A stretch of DNA of 6,010 nucleotides from Deltaproteobacteria bacterium (GCA_030670715.1 DAOVBC010000158.1:1-6010); one strand, 5' to 3'. Shown: positions 1 through 5,975, counted from the first letter of the stretch. Numbers and translations: made by a program. The notes: generated by a model from the sequence alone, not told the origin.

Positions 1-1
1 G

Positions 2-103
2 CATGTGGCGGTGCAGTTTTCAGCCCGACCGGTGAGCCTGCTATTCCGTCTGTGGCGTCGGCTTTTCCCGGATCCCGCTACCCCGAAGCCGGATATTTCA
101 TGA
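2..103 (+). CDS. C-terminal end of a probable DUF1850 family protein (5' truncated by window edge)
   Basis: This frame is open from the window edge to the TGA at 101-103 and encodes 33 residues: a short beta-strand-like stretch (VAVQFSAR), then PVSLLFRLWRRLF and a proline-rich tail. It is strongly biased to G or C at third codon positions, more so than the other frame that stays open here (1-129). DUF1850 proteins are small and commonly encoded between the TAXI substrate-binding protein and the fused TRAP permease. The position, with the stop 29 nt before the permease ATG, fits that arrangement. The identification rests on context and on a generic C-terminus, so the family name is an inference. 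The competing frame ending at TGA 127-129 would abut the permease start but has less biased codon use and no recognisable protein character. Confidence 0.45.
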   Translation, partial: HVAVQFSARPVSLLFRLWRRLFPDPATPKPDIS

Positions 104-132
104 AACATTCGGACGGGTACCAGGAGTGATTG

Positions 133-2178
133 ATGGCCGAACAAAATCTGCCGGAGAACCAAGCCAGACAAGAAGAAACAGCTCCGGCGAGCAGTGCGCC
201 GCCGGCTGACCGCAACCAGGCTCTGGTGTCGGTGATTGCCGGGGTGGTCATGGTGCTAGCTGTCAGTTTAAGTGTGTATCAGCTGTACACGGCCGGCATC
301 GCCGCCCTGACCGCTTTGATCCAACGTTCCATCCACCTGGGTGCCATCCTGAGCTTAACCTTTCTGCTCAAACCCCCTTTCAAGGGAGCGCGTAAAGACA
401 GGTTTACCTTCTGGCTCTTTCTGGACTGGGCCCTGGTTCTGGCGGCGGTCTACTGCACCTATTACATCTGCATTAATCTCACCGCCATCTTCGAGCGCCA
501 GGGAGACTGGCTGACCAGCGACCTGGTGGTAAGCATTGTCGGGACCATTCTGGTGCTGGAGGCCTGCCGCCGCGTGATCGGTGTGATCATGACCGGCATC
601 TGTGTGGTAGGCATATTATATGCATTTTTCGGTCCTTATATGCCCGATCTGATTATCCACAAGGGATACAGCATCGAGCGCATCACCACCACCTTATGGC
701 TGACCACCGAAGGTATCTTCGGGCTGCCCATCGGCGTGGCCGCCACCTTTGTCTTTGTTTTCGTGTTGTTCGGAGCCTTTCTTGAATATACCGGCGGGGG
801 AAATTTCTTCATCGAGCTGGCCTATGCTTTAACCGGGCGCTTCTCTGGCGGCCCGGCCAAGACATCGGTGGTGGCCTCCGGGTTTATGGGTTCGGTTTCA
901 GGCTCGGCGGTGGGCAACGTTGTGGCTACGGGTTCTTTCACCATTCCCATGATGAAAAAAGTCGGTTACCGGCCCCACGTAGCCGGGGCCATCGAGGCGG
1001 CAGCCTCCACCGGCGGTCAACTGATGCCGCCCATTATGGGGGCCGGTGCATTCTTAATGGCCGAGTTTACCAATACCAGCTACCTGACCATCATCAAAGT
1101 GGCCCTTGTGCCGGCCATCATGTACTACATCACGGTACTGTTTTTCGTCCACTATGAAGCCAAGAAACACGGACTGGAGGGACAGCCTAAGGAAAATTTA
1201 CCCCGGATCGGGAAAGTGGTCAAAGAGGGCCTGCACTTTATCATACCGGTGGGCATTCTGATTTACGTTCTGATAGCCAAATATTCCCCCATGATGGCCG
1301 GCTTTGTGGCCGTGATGAGCACCCTGGCGGCCAGCCTTGCGGCCAACACCATCCGCTGGGCCGTGAGCAGCGCCCGCCTGCCGGTGGATGATTTAAGCCG
1401 CGAAACGATCGCTCAATTCTGCATCAGGGAATTCAAAATGGTGATCGGCGCCCTTGAGAAAGGTGCCAAAAGTGCCGTTATGGTATCAGTGGCCTGTGCC
1501 GCAGCGGGAATCATCGTGGGTATGGTCACCCTCACCGGTATGGGGCTTAAGTTCTCCAGCCTGGTTCTGGATCTGAGCTTTGGTATTAAAGCCCTGGCCA
1601 TTTTGCTGATCGGGGCTGCCTCGCTGGTGCTCGGCATGGGGCTGCCGGTAACGGCCAGTTATATCGTGCTGGCCACCCTGGCCGGTCCGGCACTTCTGGA
1701 CATGGGGGTTCCGCTGATGGTCTCACACATGATCGTGTTCTGGTATTCACAGGATGCCAACGTGACGCCACCGGTGAGCCTGGCCAGTTTCGCCGGCGCC
1801 GGTGTGGCCGGGGCCAATCCAATGCGGACCGCTTTCACCTCCTGGAAGCTGGCCAAAGGGCTCTATATTATTCCGCTCGTCATGGCCTACCGTCCGCTTC
1901 TGGGTATGGGGGAAAATTACGAACTGTTCAAGTGGCAGGTGGGCCTGTCCATGATAGCCACCACTCTGGGGCTGGTGGCCTTTGCGTCCGGACTGGAACG
2001 CTTTTTTCTGCGGCGGGCCACCTGGCCGGAAACCATCCTGTTCTGGCTGGCCGCCGCCGGGCTTTTCTGGCCCGAGTACTGGGCTGACCTGGCCGGCCTG
2101 GCCGCCTTAATCGCAGTGGTTCTGCTGCAGAAATACTACAACCCCAAAATTTTGCCAGCACTTAGTGCTGCAAAATGA
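133..2178 (+). CDS. TRAP transporter permease, fused 4TM/12TM (DctQ-DctM type, TAXI-associated)
   Basis: This is the integral membrane component of a tripartite ATP-independent periplasmic transporter, which moves an organic acid across the inner membrane using an ion gradient and a separate periplasmic binding protein. The protein has 681 residues from ATG 133. After a polar N-terminus (about 1-29) come hydrophobic segments of the DctQ-like small subunit (about 30-165), followed by a DctM-like large subunit. Family hallmarks (residue numbers from ATG 133) are GSVSGSAVGNVVATG near 253-267, EAAASTGGQLMPPIMGAGAF near 289-308, GMGLPVTASYIVLATLAGP near 501-519 and SQDANVTPPVSLASFAGAG near 539-557. 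Such single-chain permeases normally pair with a TAXI-type binding protein, which would lie upstream outside the window. A TTG at 130 immediately precedes the ATG. ATG 133 is preferred because GGAG at 123-126 lies 6 nt before it. The substrate cannot be inferred. Length and motifs look intact. Confidence 0.95.
   Translation: MAEQNLPENQARQEETAPASSAPPADRNQALVSVIAGVVMVLAVSLSVYQLYTAGIAALTALIQRSIHLGAILSLTFLLKPPFKGARKDRFTFWLFLDWALVLAAVYCTYYICINLTAIFERQGDWLTSDLVVSIVGTILVLEACRRVIGVIMTGICVVGILYAFFGPYMPDLIIHKGYSIERITTTLWLTTEGIFGLPIGVAATFVFVFVLFGAFLEYTGGGNFFIELAYALTGRFSGGPAKTSVVASGFMGSVSGSAVGNVVATGSFTIPMMKKVGYRPHVAGAIEAAASTGGQLMPPIMGAGAFLMAEFTNTSYLTIIKVALVPAIMYYITVLFFVHYEAKKHGLEGQPKENLPRIGKVVKEGLHFIIPVGILIYVLIAKYSPMMAGFVAVMSTLAASLAANTIRWAVSSARLPVDDLSRETIAQFCIREFKMVIGALEKGAKSAVMVSVACAAAGIIVGMVTLTGMGLKFSSLVLDLSFGIKALAILLIGAASLVLGMGLPVTASYIVLATLAGPALLDMGVPLMVSHMIVFWYSQDANVTPPVSLASFAGAGVAGANPMRTAFTSWKLAKGLYIIPLVMAYRPLLGMGENYELFKWQVGLSMIATTLGLVAFASGLERFFLRRATWPETILFWLAAAGLFWPEYWADLAGLAALIAVVLLQKYYNPKILPALSAAK
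2149..2176 (+). other. Long hairpin overlapping the TRAP permease stop codon
   Basis: Bases 2149-2161 pair with 2165-2176 to give a 12-bp stem (ATTTTGC then AGCAC) with one bulged C at 2156 and a TTA loop. The right arm runs almost to the TGA at 2176-2178, so the stem encodes the last residues of the permease. No U-tract follows on the + strand, so it is not a classical Rho-independent terminator. It could stabilise the 3' end or impede Rho-dependent termination or decay. The pairing is seen directly; the role is inferred. Confidence 0.5.
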
Positions 2179-2183
2179 TCGTC

Positions 2184-2259
2184 CCACCTCCGGTGGAACT
2201 AGAGGAGCACTACGCGCAGTTCCTGCGCTTCGTTTGAGGAGCGCTTCGCTTGAGGCGAA
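2184..2259 (+). repeat. Cluster of three short GC-rich hairpins downstream of the permease
   Basis: Three perfect small stem-loops follow each other: CCACC-TCC-GGTGG (2184-2196), GCGCAG-TTC-CTGCGC (2214-2228) and TTCGC-TTGAG-GCGAA (2245-2259). The second and third overlap a direct repeat of 15 bases, gcgcttcgYttgagg, at 2225-2239 and 2241-2255, with one mismatch. The cluster resembles a palindromic intergenic repeat or a weak 3'-end structure. The sequence alone does not decide between these. Confidence 0.45.
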
Positions 2260-2280
2260 AAATCCGTTCTCTCATTTTTT

Positions 2281-2304
2281 TAATAGGACACGATTTACAC
2301 AGAT
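2281..2304 (+). repeat. Left arm of a dispersed-type inverted repeat (TAATAGGACACGA...ACACAGAT)
   Basis: This 24-base stretch matches, in inverted orientation, bases 2625-2649, with one substitution and one single-base indel. The shared core is TAATAGGACACGA, then TTTRCACAGAT. It resembles the ATCTGTG/ATCTGCG type of short intergenic repeat that I recall from environmental anaerobe genomes; that resemblance is from memory and unverified. With its partner it brackets a 369-bp non-coding segment. Confidence 0.55.
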
Positions 2305-2364
2305 GCATAGTGTTGGAATTGAGATCTGCATGGCCAACTTGAACTTAGGGGCTTCGCCCCAATT

Positions 2365-2396
2365 GGAATGGTGGAATGATGGAGTAATGGAATAAT
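2365..2396 (+). repeat. Tandem octamer array, four units of GGARTRRT
   Basis: Four consecutive 8-base units read GGAATGGT, GGAATGAT, GGAGTAAT and GGAATAAT. The same octamer appears inverted at 2482-2497 (two units) and again in the gap between the two CoA-transferase genes. Variation falls only at purine or wobble-like positions of the unit while the 8-bp period holds exactly. Not coding: the surrounding frames have no gene character. Confidence 0.7.
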
Positions 2397-2481
2397 GAGT
2401 TTAAAGGAATTCTACCTATTAAAATGATGATTTTTTTCGCTTTTATTACTCAGTATAGCGCTAAAGCTTCACTTCGTGCCC

Positions 2482-2497
2482 AACATTCCATTATTCC
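2482..2497 (-). repeat. Inverted octamer array, two units
   Basis: Read on the - strand, the units are GGAATAAT and GGAATGTT followed by GG. They are the same octamer family as 2365-2396 in the opposite orientation, so the two arrays could pair across an AT-rich spacer of about 85 bases. Confidence 0.6.
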
Positions 2498-2624
2498 AGA
2501 TGAACGGCATTCGCGGAAGGCTTAGAATATTACTTAATTTCAATAAGTTGCGGAAATTCCGAAACGTTAAATTAGTTGATTCCCCATTCTCTGAATTTCA
2601 GTTCTTATTATTTTATCTGCGTTT

Positions 2625-2649
2625 ATCTGTGCAAATTCGTGTCCTATTA
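2625..2649 (-). repeat. Right arm of the inverted repeat, abutting the CoA-transferase B stop codon
   Basis: This is the inverted partner of 2281-2304. On the - strand it reads TAATAGGACACGA, then ATTTGCACAGAT, and it begins directly after the TAA stop of the B-subunit gene (2650-2652). A related ATCTGCG motif follows at 2616-2622. The repeat boundary coincides with the end of the gene. Confidence 0.55.
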
Positions 2650-3438
2650 TTATCCTAATATCAGCCGCTGCGGATCGCATACCTCTCTTAGAATCCGGAG
2701 CTCTTCTTTCGAGGGCGGCAACACCTCCTGCGCCCGAGAAATATCGACCTCAAACGCCATGTTATCCAGGATTTGCTGCGGGGAGACTCCCGGATACCAT
2801 CCTTCCAGGAACATCTGTTTGGTATCGTCATCAAACCCCATAATGGCCATGTTGGTTATCACCGCTGAAGGTCCGCCGCCGGAAAGTCCGGCTTTCTCCC
2901 GCCCTCCGGGGCCATTGAGCCAACCCGGGCTGGTCAGGTAATCCACCTGATTGACGAACTTTCTTTTTTCATGCCGCATAAAAAGGATCGTTCGCCCTAC
3001 AAATGAAGCCACGTCACAGGCTCCGCCGCTGCCCGAAAAGCGCACAGTGGGTTTGAAGTAGTCGCCAATGACAGTCGAATTGAGGTTTCCGTATCTGTCA
3101 ATCTGGGCAGCCCCCATAATGCCGACAACCTGCCGCCCTGTTTGCCGGTTTTGCATGGTCGCAAAAGCGTCCGCCAGACTCCCGTTGACCGACGTCCAGT
3201 ACATGACCCGTGGGTCGGCAACGGCCAGGGGGACTTCTTCGAGCCTGGAATCGATGGCCCCGGTTTCAAAAAAAATGACACTGCTGGGTGCACTGATATG
3301 TTTTGCCGCCATGGCGGCCAGCATCGATATGCCGGTGCCGCAAAACACGATATCCCCGTCTCTGATCTGACGGGCGGCAGCAATCGCCATCATTTCCCTG
3401 AGTGTGTAATCCTGCATAGCATTCTTTTTATTTATCAT
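2650..3438 (-). CDS. gctB: Family I CoA-transferase, B subunit (glutaconate CoA-transferase subunit B-like)
   Basis: This is the catalytic subunit of a two-subunit family I CoA-transferase, which moves CoA between acyl groups through a glutamyl-CoA thioester. The protein has 262 residues from ATG 3438, close to the 266 of Acidaminococcus GctB. Visible features are YTLREMMAIAAARQI with DGD (about 11-29), the FFETG motif with Glu58 in the place of the family's catalytic glutamate, GAAQIDRYGNLNST (109-122) and the glycine-rich FSGSGGACD (134-142). An alternative start at ATG 3417 (MQDYTLREMM) aligns best with family N-termini and would make the glutamate residue 51, but it lacks a ribosome binding site. 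ATG 3438 has AGG about 6 nt upstream. A TTG at 3474 is less likely. The A subunit gene lies upstream on the same strand across an unusually long gap. The symbol reflects family resemblance; the acid used is unknown. Confidence 0.88.
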   Translation of the reverse strand: MINKKNAMQDYTLREMMAIAAARQIRDGDIVFCGTGISMLAAMAAKHISAPSSVIFFETGAIDSRLEEVPLAVADPRVMYWTSVNGSLADAFATMQNRQTGRQVVGIMGAAQIDRYGNLNSTVIGDYFKPTVRFSGSGGACDVASFVGRTILFMRHEKRKFVNQVDYLTSPGWLNGPGGREKAGLSGGGPSAVITNMAIMGFDDDTKQMFLEGWYPGVSPQQILDNMAFEVDISRAQEVLPPSKEELRILREVCDPQRLILG

Positions 3439-3506
3439 CGAAAACCTGGCCTTTGGAGATATGTCAGAGTTCAACCGTCTTTCTGGTAAAGATTGTTATC
3501 CGTTCT

Positions 3507-3530
3507 GGAGTACTGGAGTATTAGAGTGTT
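3507..3530 (+). repeat. Tandem octamer array, three units, left arm of a hairpin in the gctA-gctB gap
   Basis: The units GGAGTACT, GGAGTATT and AGAGTGTT belong to the octamer family seen at 2365-2396. Bases 3506-3520 form a perfect 15-base inverted match with 3576-3590, so the two arrays can fold into a stem with a 55-base loop. Confidence 0.7.
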
Positions 3531-3573
3531 GGCAATAGCGAAAAGCCGAATTTCAACATGAATCGGTCCTTGC

Positions 3574-3605
3574 ATTACTCCAGTACTCCACCACTCCATT
3601 ATTCC
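3574..3605 (-). repeat. Tandem octamer array, four units, right arm of the hairpin
   Basis: On the - strand the units are GGAATAAT, GGAGTGGT, GGAGTACT and GGAGTAAT, in perfect 8-bp register. It is the inverted partner of 3507-3530. In the gctA to gctB direction of transcription this lies between the A stop and the B start, so it would form a long stem-loop in a bicistronic mRNA. Confidence 0.7.
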
Positions 3606-3685
3606 AGCAGATTGTCGCGAGAGGAGAAAGGCCATTGAAATCCCCTCAGTGAGCAACCCAAGCCGGGTTCTTTGGGCCGGATCCT

Positions 3686-4663
3686 TTATTTTCGGTCCAA
3701 ACCCACTGCATACCCCTTCTGCGGATCGGCCTGGATACTGTCCAGACGTTCGGTGCCGATCCTGTCGAGCAGGCCCTGCTGATCATTCATGCCGTAGACA
3801 AACTCATCCAGATAGGCTTTATACCGCTCGTCATCCCGTGCCGCTTTACGGTAATCATTCAAATAAACCGGATCGTAATCATAGTACCGGTAGCAGGCTG
3901 TCGGGTAGGCCCCGTAGCGGACCGGGACTACGGCGTCCACGCAGAAAAAGGGGATCTGATTCTGGTCCGGGTTCGCCCGGAGCTCGTCGGATTCCACCAA
4001 TTCCTCGCAGGTAATGATCATGTGTTTGGCCGATTTGGCCTGCTCGATATCGGCAAAGGTAAGCCCTTCGATACGGGCCGTTCCCTGGCGATCGGCTTTC
4101 TGAACGTGGATGACGGTTACATCTGGATTGATCGCCGGTACCAGGACAACCCGGGCGGTGTCTGCCCATTCCCCGAAAGGATTGTCAACTACAACCAGTT
4201 TTTTGTTCGGAAGTTTCGGATCGGATTGCCGCATTGATTCAGCAAACCCCCATTTTTCAATAATGCTGGTCCCGAGGGAGGAACGGGTGGGCAGGAACGG
4301 CACCCCCATGGCCCCTGCAAGAAATCGCAGGGTCATCTGATAATTGGAATAGTCTTCAACCGCAAGCGTTCCGTTCTCGACCGCTTTTCTGAACCTGATG
4401 CAGGTGGGTGCAAACCGCCCGCTGCCGGCATATGCAATTTCCAGTTTCGCCACACATCCGGCGCCGATAAGCTCGTCAACGCCCTGACCGTTCGAGTGTG
4501 CATACAGATGCAAGTTTTTGACTTCCCGGCGAATGATTTCATAAACCGCCGCCATTGGATTTCTGTTGAGCGTGAAACCGCCGATGGAAATGTGGCAACC
4601 GTCGCGGACGTAACGTTCGATAGCGGTGGAAAGGTCCATGATTTTGTTTTCACTCGTATTCAT
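3686..4663 (-). CDS. gctA: Family I CoA-transferase, A subunit (glutaconate CoA-transferase subunit A-like)
   Basis: This is the A subunit that pairs with the catalytic B subunit to form a cytoplasmic CoA-transferase. From ATG 4663 it has 325 residues, against about 320 in Acidaminococcus GctA. It shares that protein's landmarks in order: ISIGGFTLNRNPMAAVYEI (25-43), FRKAVENGTLAVEDYS (91-106), GVPFLP (120-125), VDNPF (159-163), INPDVTVIHVQKAD (178-191) and the C-terminal CVDAVVPVRYGAYPTACY (241-258). The start was chosen because GGAG lies 7 nt before this ATG. Upstream extension to 4717 would add residues encoded by a 7-bp tandem repeat and is rejected. The IclR gene precedes it by 177 bp and the B gene follows after 247 bp, so an operon is plausible but loosely packed. 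Whether glutaconate or another acid is the substrate cannot be decided. Confidence 0.9.
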   Translation of the reverse strand: MNTSENKIMDLSTAIERYVRDGCHISIGGFTLNRNPMAAVYEIIRREVKNLHLYAHSNGQGVDELIGAGCVAKLEIAYAGSGRFAPTCIRFRKAVENGTLAVEDYSNYQMTLRFLAGAMGVPFLPTRSSLGTSIIEKWGFAESMRQSDPKLPNKKLVVVDNPFGEWADTARVVLVPAINPDVTVIHVQKADRQGTARIEGLTFADIEQAKSAKHMIITCEELVESDELRANPDQNQIPFFCVDAVVPVRYGAYPTACYRYYDYDPVYLNDYRKAARDDERYKAYLDEFVYGMNDQQGLLDRIGTERLDSIQADPQKGYAVGLDRK

Positions 4664-4680
4664 ATGCTTGCTCCATGATA

Positions 4681-4708
4681 CTCGAAACTGGAAACTTGAC
4701 ACTGGACC
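4681..4708 (+). repeat. 7-bp tandem repeat, four units (CTGGAAA type)
   Basis: Units ctcgaaa, ctggaaa, cttgaca and ctggacc run in exact 7-bp register, 17 bases upstream of the A-subunit start codon. Read through on the - strand they give a Ser-Phe-Gln-Phe-like peptide, a typical artefact at the front of over-extended gene calls. This is a different repeat family from the octamers. Confidence 0.6.
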
Positions 4709-4840
4709 CATGATCAAGGATTTGGATCATTTACACGTCGGCAGGATTCACTGGTCCCGACTCCAGCCTCACGTATCCAGCATCCCTTATGGTGTGTACC
4801 TTGTATCGCGCGCACAATTCGCGCCCCCCGGCTGCGGATA

Positions 4841-5614
4841 TCAGCCCGGATAGCCCATGGCCCGCGAAAGCTCCCCGGTCATTTCCCGCAGCTCCTTCAG
4901 ACAGAAATTACGATGGGCTTTGTCCCTGAACCGGATTTCCGGAACAGCCAGACTGATGGCTGCCAAAATTGTGCCGTTGTGATTCAGGATCGGTGCACTG
5001 AGGGATCCCAGGCCCGGGCTTCGTTCACCCAGGCTCACCGCAAAACCCCGTTTCTTGGTTTTGGCGATTTCAGGTCCGAGTTGACCGGTGTCGGCAATGG
5101 TGTTTTCGGTCAAAGGGATCAATTGTACCTGTTCCAGATAACTTTCGATGAAATCTCGGGTGCTGAATGCCAGAAGACATTTTGAAGAGGCACCGGCATA
5201 CAGCGGCGAACGGTTTCCGATGGGCATGCTGGCTTTTAGATGCTGAGGGGACTCCATACTCTCGATACAGATGCGTTCGATACCCTCTATCACGTTCAAA
5301 TGAACCGTCTCCTGGGTCCGCGCCAGCAGTTTTTTCATCAGGGGCAGGGCGGCCCGGGTGATAGGATAGGTGCTCTGCAGCGTATCGAGAAACTGAAAGT
5401 AAATATTTCCAAGTCGATACTGGCGCGTCTCCGGGTCCTGGTCCACAAACCCGTAATTCTTGAGCGTCTGCAGCGTGCGCTGGGCGGTCGCCGGGCTAAA
5501 GCCGAGATGGACGCTTAACTCACGAACGCCCCAGGAAGGCTGTTCGGCCTGAAATGCAAGCAGTATCTTTAAAGCCTTTTCGACTGAATTGAGTCTTGAC
5601 GAATCTTGTTTCAT
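4841..5614 (-). CDS. IclR family transcriptional regulator
   Basis: A 257-residue protein of standard IclR length. An N-terminal winged helix-turn-helix (about 9-70; VEKALKILLAF, then RELSVHLGFSPATAQRTLQ as the recognition region) binds DNA. The C-terminal effector domain (about 80-252) carries GNRSPLYAGASSKCLLAF (133-150) and the family signature GERSPGLGSLSAPILN followed by GTILAAISLAVP (196-225). IclR proteins usually form dimers or tetramers and respond to small organic or aromatic acids, often repressing adjacent catabolic genes and themselves. It lies first on the strand that continues into the CoA-transferase genes, so these are its most likely targets. The start ATG 5614 is the only good candidate. 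No clear Shine-Dalgarno sequence precedes it, which suggests weak translation. The effector is unknown. Confidence 0.95.
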   Translation of the reverse strand: MKQDSSRLNSVEKALKILLAFQAEQPSWGVRELSVHLGFSPATAQRTLQTLKNYGFVDQDPETRQYRLGNIYFQFLDTLQSTYPITRAALPLMKKLLARTQETVHLNVIEGIERICIESMESPQHLKASMPIGNRSPLYAGASSKCLLAFSTRDFIESYLEQVQLIPLTENTIADTGQLGPEIAKTKKRGFAVSLGERSPGLGSLSAPILNHNGTILAAISLAVPEIRFRDKAHRNFCLKELREMTGELSRAMGYPG

Positions 5615-5634
5615 AGTATAAAACGTTGTTTCAT
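5606..5634 (-). promoter_or_regulatory. Candidate operator: direct repeats of ATGAAACAA at the iclR start
   Basis: On the - strand the nine bases ATGAAACAA occur at 5634-5626 and again at 5614-5606, exactly 20 bp apart (about two helical turns). The second copy includes the start codon and first codons of iclR. A weaker relative, TTGAAATAA, lies at 5643-5635. The cluster sits just downstream of the predicted promoter, where a bound repressor would block transcription. Autoregulation is common in the IclR family; binding here is an inference. Confidence 0.3.
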
Positions 5635-5643
5635 TTTATTTCA

Positions 5644-5673
5644 AATATGACAGATTGATCGTTAGCTTGTCAA
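5644..5673 (-). promoter_or_regulatory. Predicted sigma-70-type promoter of the iclR gene
   Basis: On the - strand a perfect TTGACA -35 box (5673-5668) is followed after 18 bp by CATATT (5649-5644), a 4/6 match to the -10 consensus. The start of transcription would fall near 5637, leaving a leader of about 23 nt. This is a consensus match only. Confidence 0.45.
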
Positions 5674-5741
5674 GCGCATTATTGTCACATGCAAATATTC
5701 TCCGGTAATCACGGTGCCATATCAGCCTGAATATTTTCTGT

Positions 5742-5975
5742 GAAAATGGTCCGGCGCTCGCAGGCATTATTCAGCAGACGGCCAAAACTCGCTGCCAAGT
5801 GCGTGTAAAACCGAACACTGCTTGAGCGCACTAGAGCGTATGGAAAATATTCGATCGGATCGTTTTACTGACAACAGCAGATATAGTGTTCGGTTTAACG
5901 CGCACTAAACAGCTCAGATCCGCCTCAGGCGGACCCGCTCTGCTTCACAATACCTGCGAGCGCCAGCCCATTTTC
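5742..5975. repeat. 234-bp imperfect inverted repeat (foldback or MITE-like element)
   Basis: The outer arms 5742-5778 and 5939-5975 match in inverted orientation at 31 of 37 positions, including a 12-base identical core (GGCGCTCGCAGG). The inner arms 5791-5818 and 5886-5913 match at 23 of 28, including AAACCGAACAC. The right arm carries about 13 extra bases, among them a perfect hairpin. The centre, 5819-5885, contains CGATC-G-GATCG (5852-5862). No transposase and no clear target-site duplication were found, so it may be a non-autonomous element or two diverged repeat copies in opposite orientation. Confidence 0.7.
5919..5933. repeat. Perfect hairpin TCCGCC-TCA-GGCGGA in the right arm
   Basis: This is a six-base-pair stem with a three-base loop, present only in the right arm of the large inverted repeat and coinciding with its length difference from the left arm. 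It looks like a small palindromic insertion. No T-run follows on either strand, so it is not a good terminator. Confidence 0.55.

Larger units (their letters stand above)
2179..2649. other. Convergent intergenic region without a credible gene
   Basis: These 471 bases separate the ends of the + strand permease gene and the - strand CoA-transferase B gene. Open frames here are short, lack ribosome binding sites and resemble no protein. The left third is GC-rich and full of small hairpins; the rest is AT-rich. It holds a GGGGC-TTC-GCCCC hairpin (2348-2360), two octamer arrays and a pair of inverted repeats at its two ends. No strong terminator was found. The nearest candidate is the stem at 2245-2259 (TTCGC/GCGAA), with a run of seven T at 2275-2281 that lies 15 nt too far downstream. 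Confidence 0.7.

Noticed and set aside
1..129. Frame open from the window edge to a TGA touching the TRAP start
   Set aside because: Weaker third-position GC bias than the neighbouring frame and no recognisable protein character; the frame ending at 103 fits better.
2245..2281. Intrinsic terminator for the TRAP gene (stem plus T-run)
   Set aside because: The stem has only 5 bp and the T-run begins 15 bases after it, so it does not fit the intrinsic terminator form.
2576..2941. Open frame of 121 codons on the + strand
   Set aside because: Most of it lies antisense over the well-supported CoA-transferase B gene; no protein-family features and no ribosome binding site.
2365..3605. CRISPR array
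   Set aside because: The units are 8 bp, contiguous and without spacers, and no cas gene is present.
3471..3656. Open frame of 61 codons on the - strand between gctA and gctB
   Set aside because: It runs through the octamer repeat arrays and its peptide is largely the translation of those repeats.
3649..4014. Open frame of 121 codons on the + strand, antisense to gctA
   Set aside because: It opposes a gene with clear family motifs and looks like low-complexity Arg/Pro/Ser antisense translation.
4675..4703. A gctA promoter (GTGTCA, 16 bp, TATCAT on the - strand)
   Set aside because: It overlaps the 7-bp repeat and would start transcription at or within the ribosome binding site, only a few bases before the ATG.
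4808..4846. Two small stems near the iclR stop (GGCTG/CAGCC at 4830-4846 and GCGCG/CGCGC at 4808-4824) as a terminator
   Set aside because: No T-run follows on the - strand, and read-through into gctA is as plausible; GC-rich chance pairing cannot be excluded.
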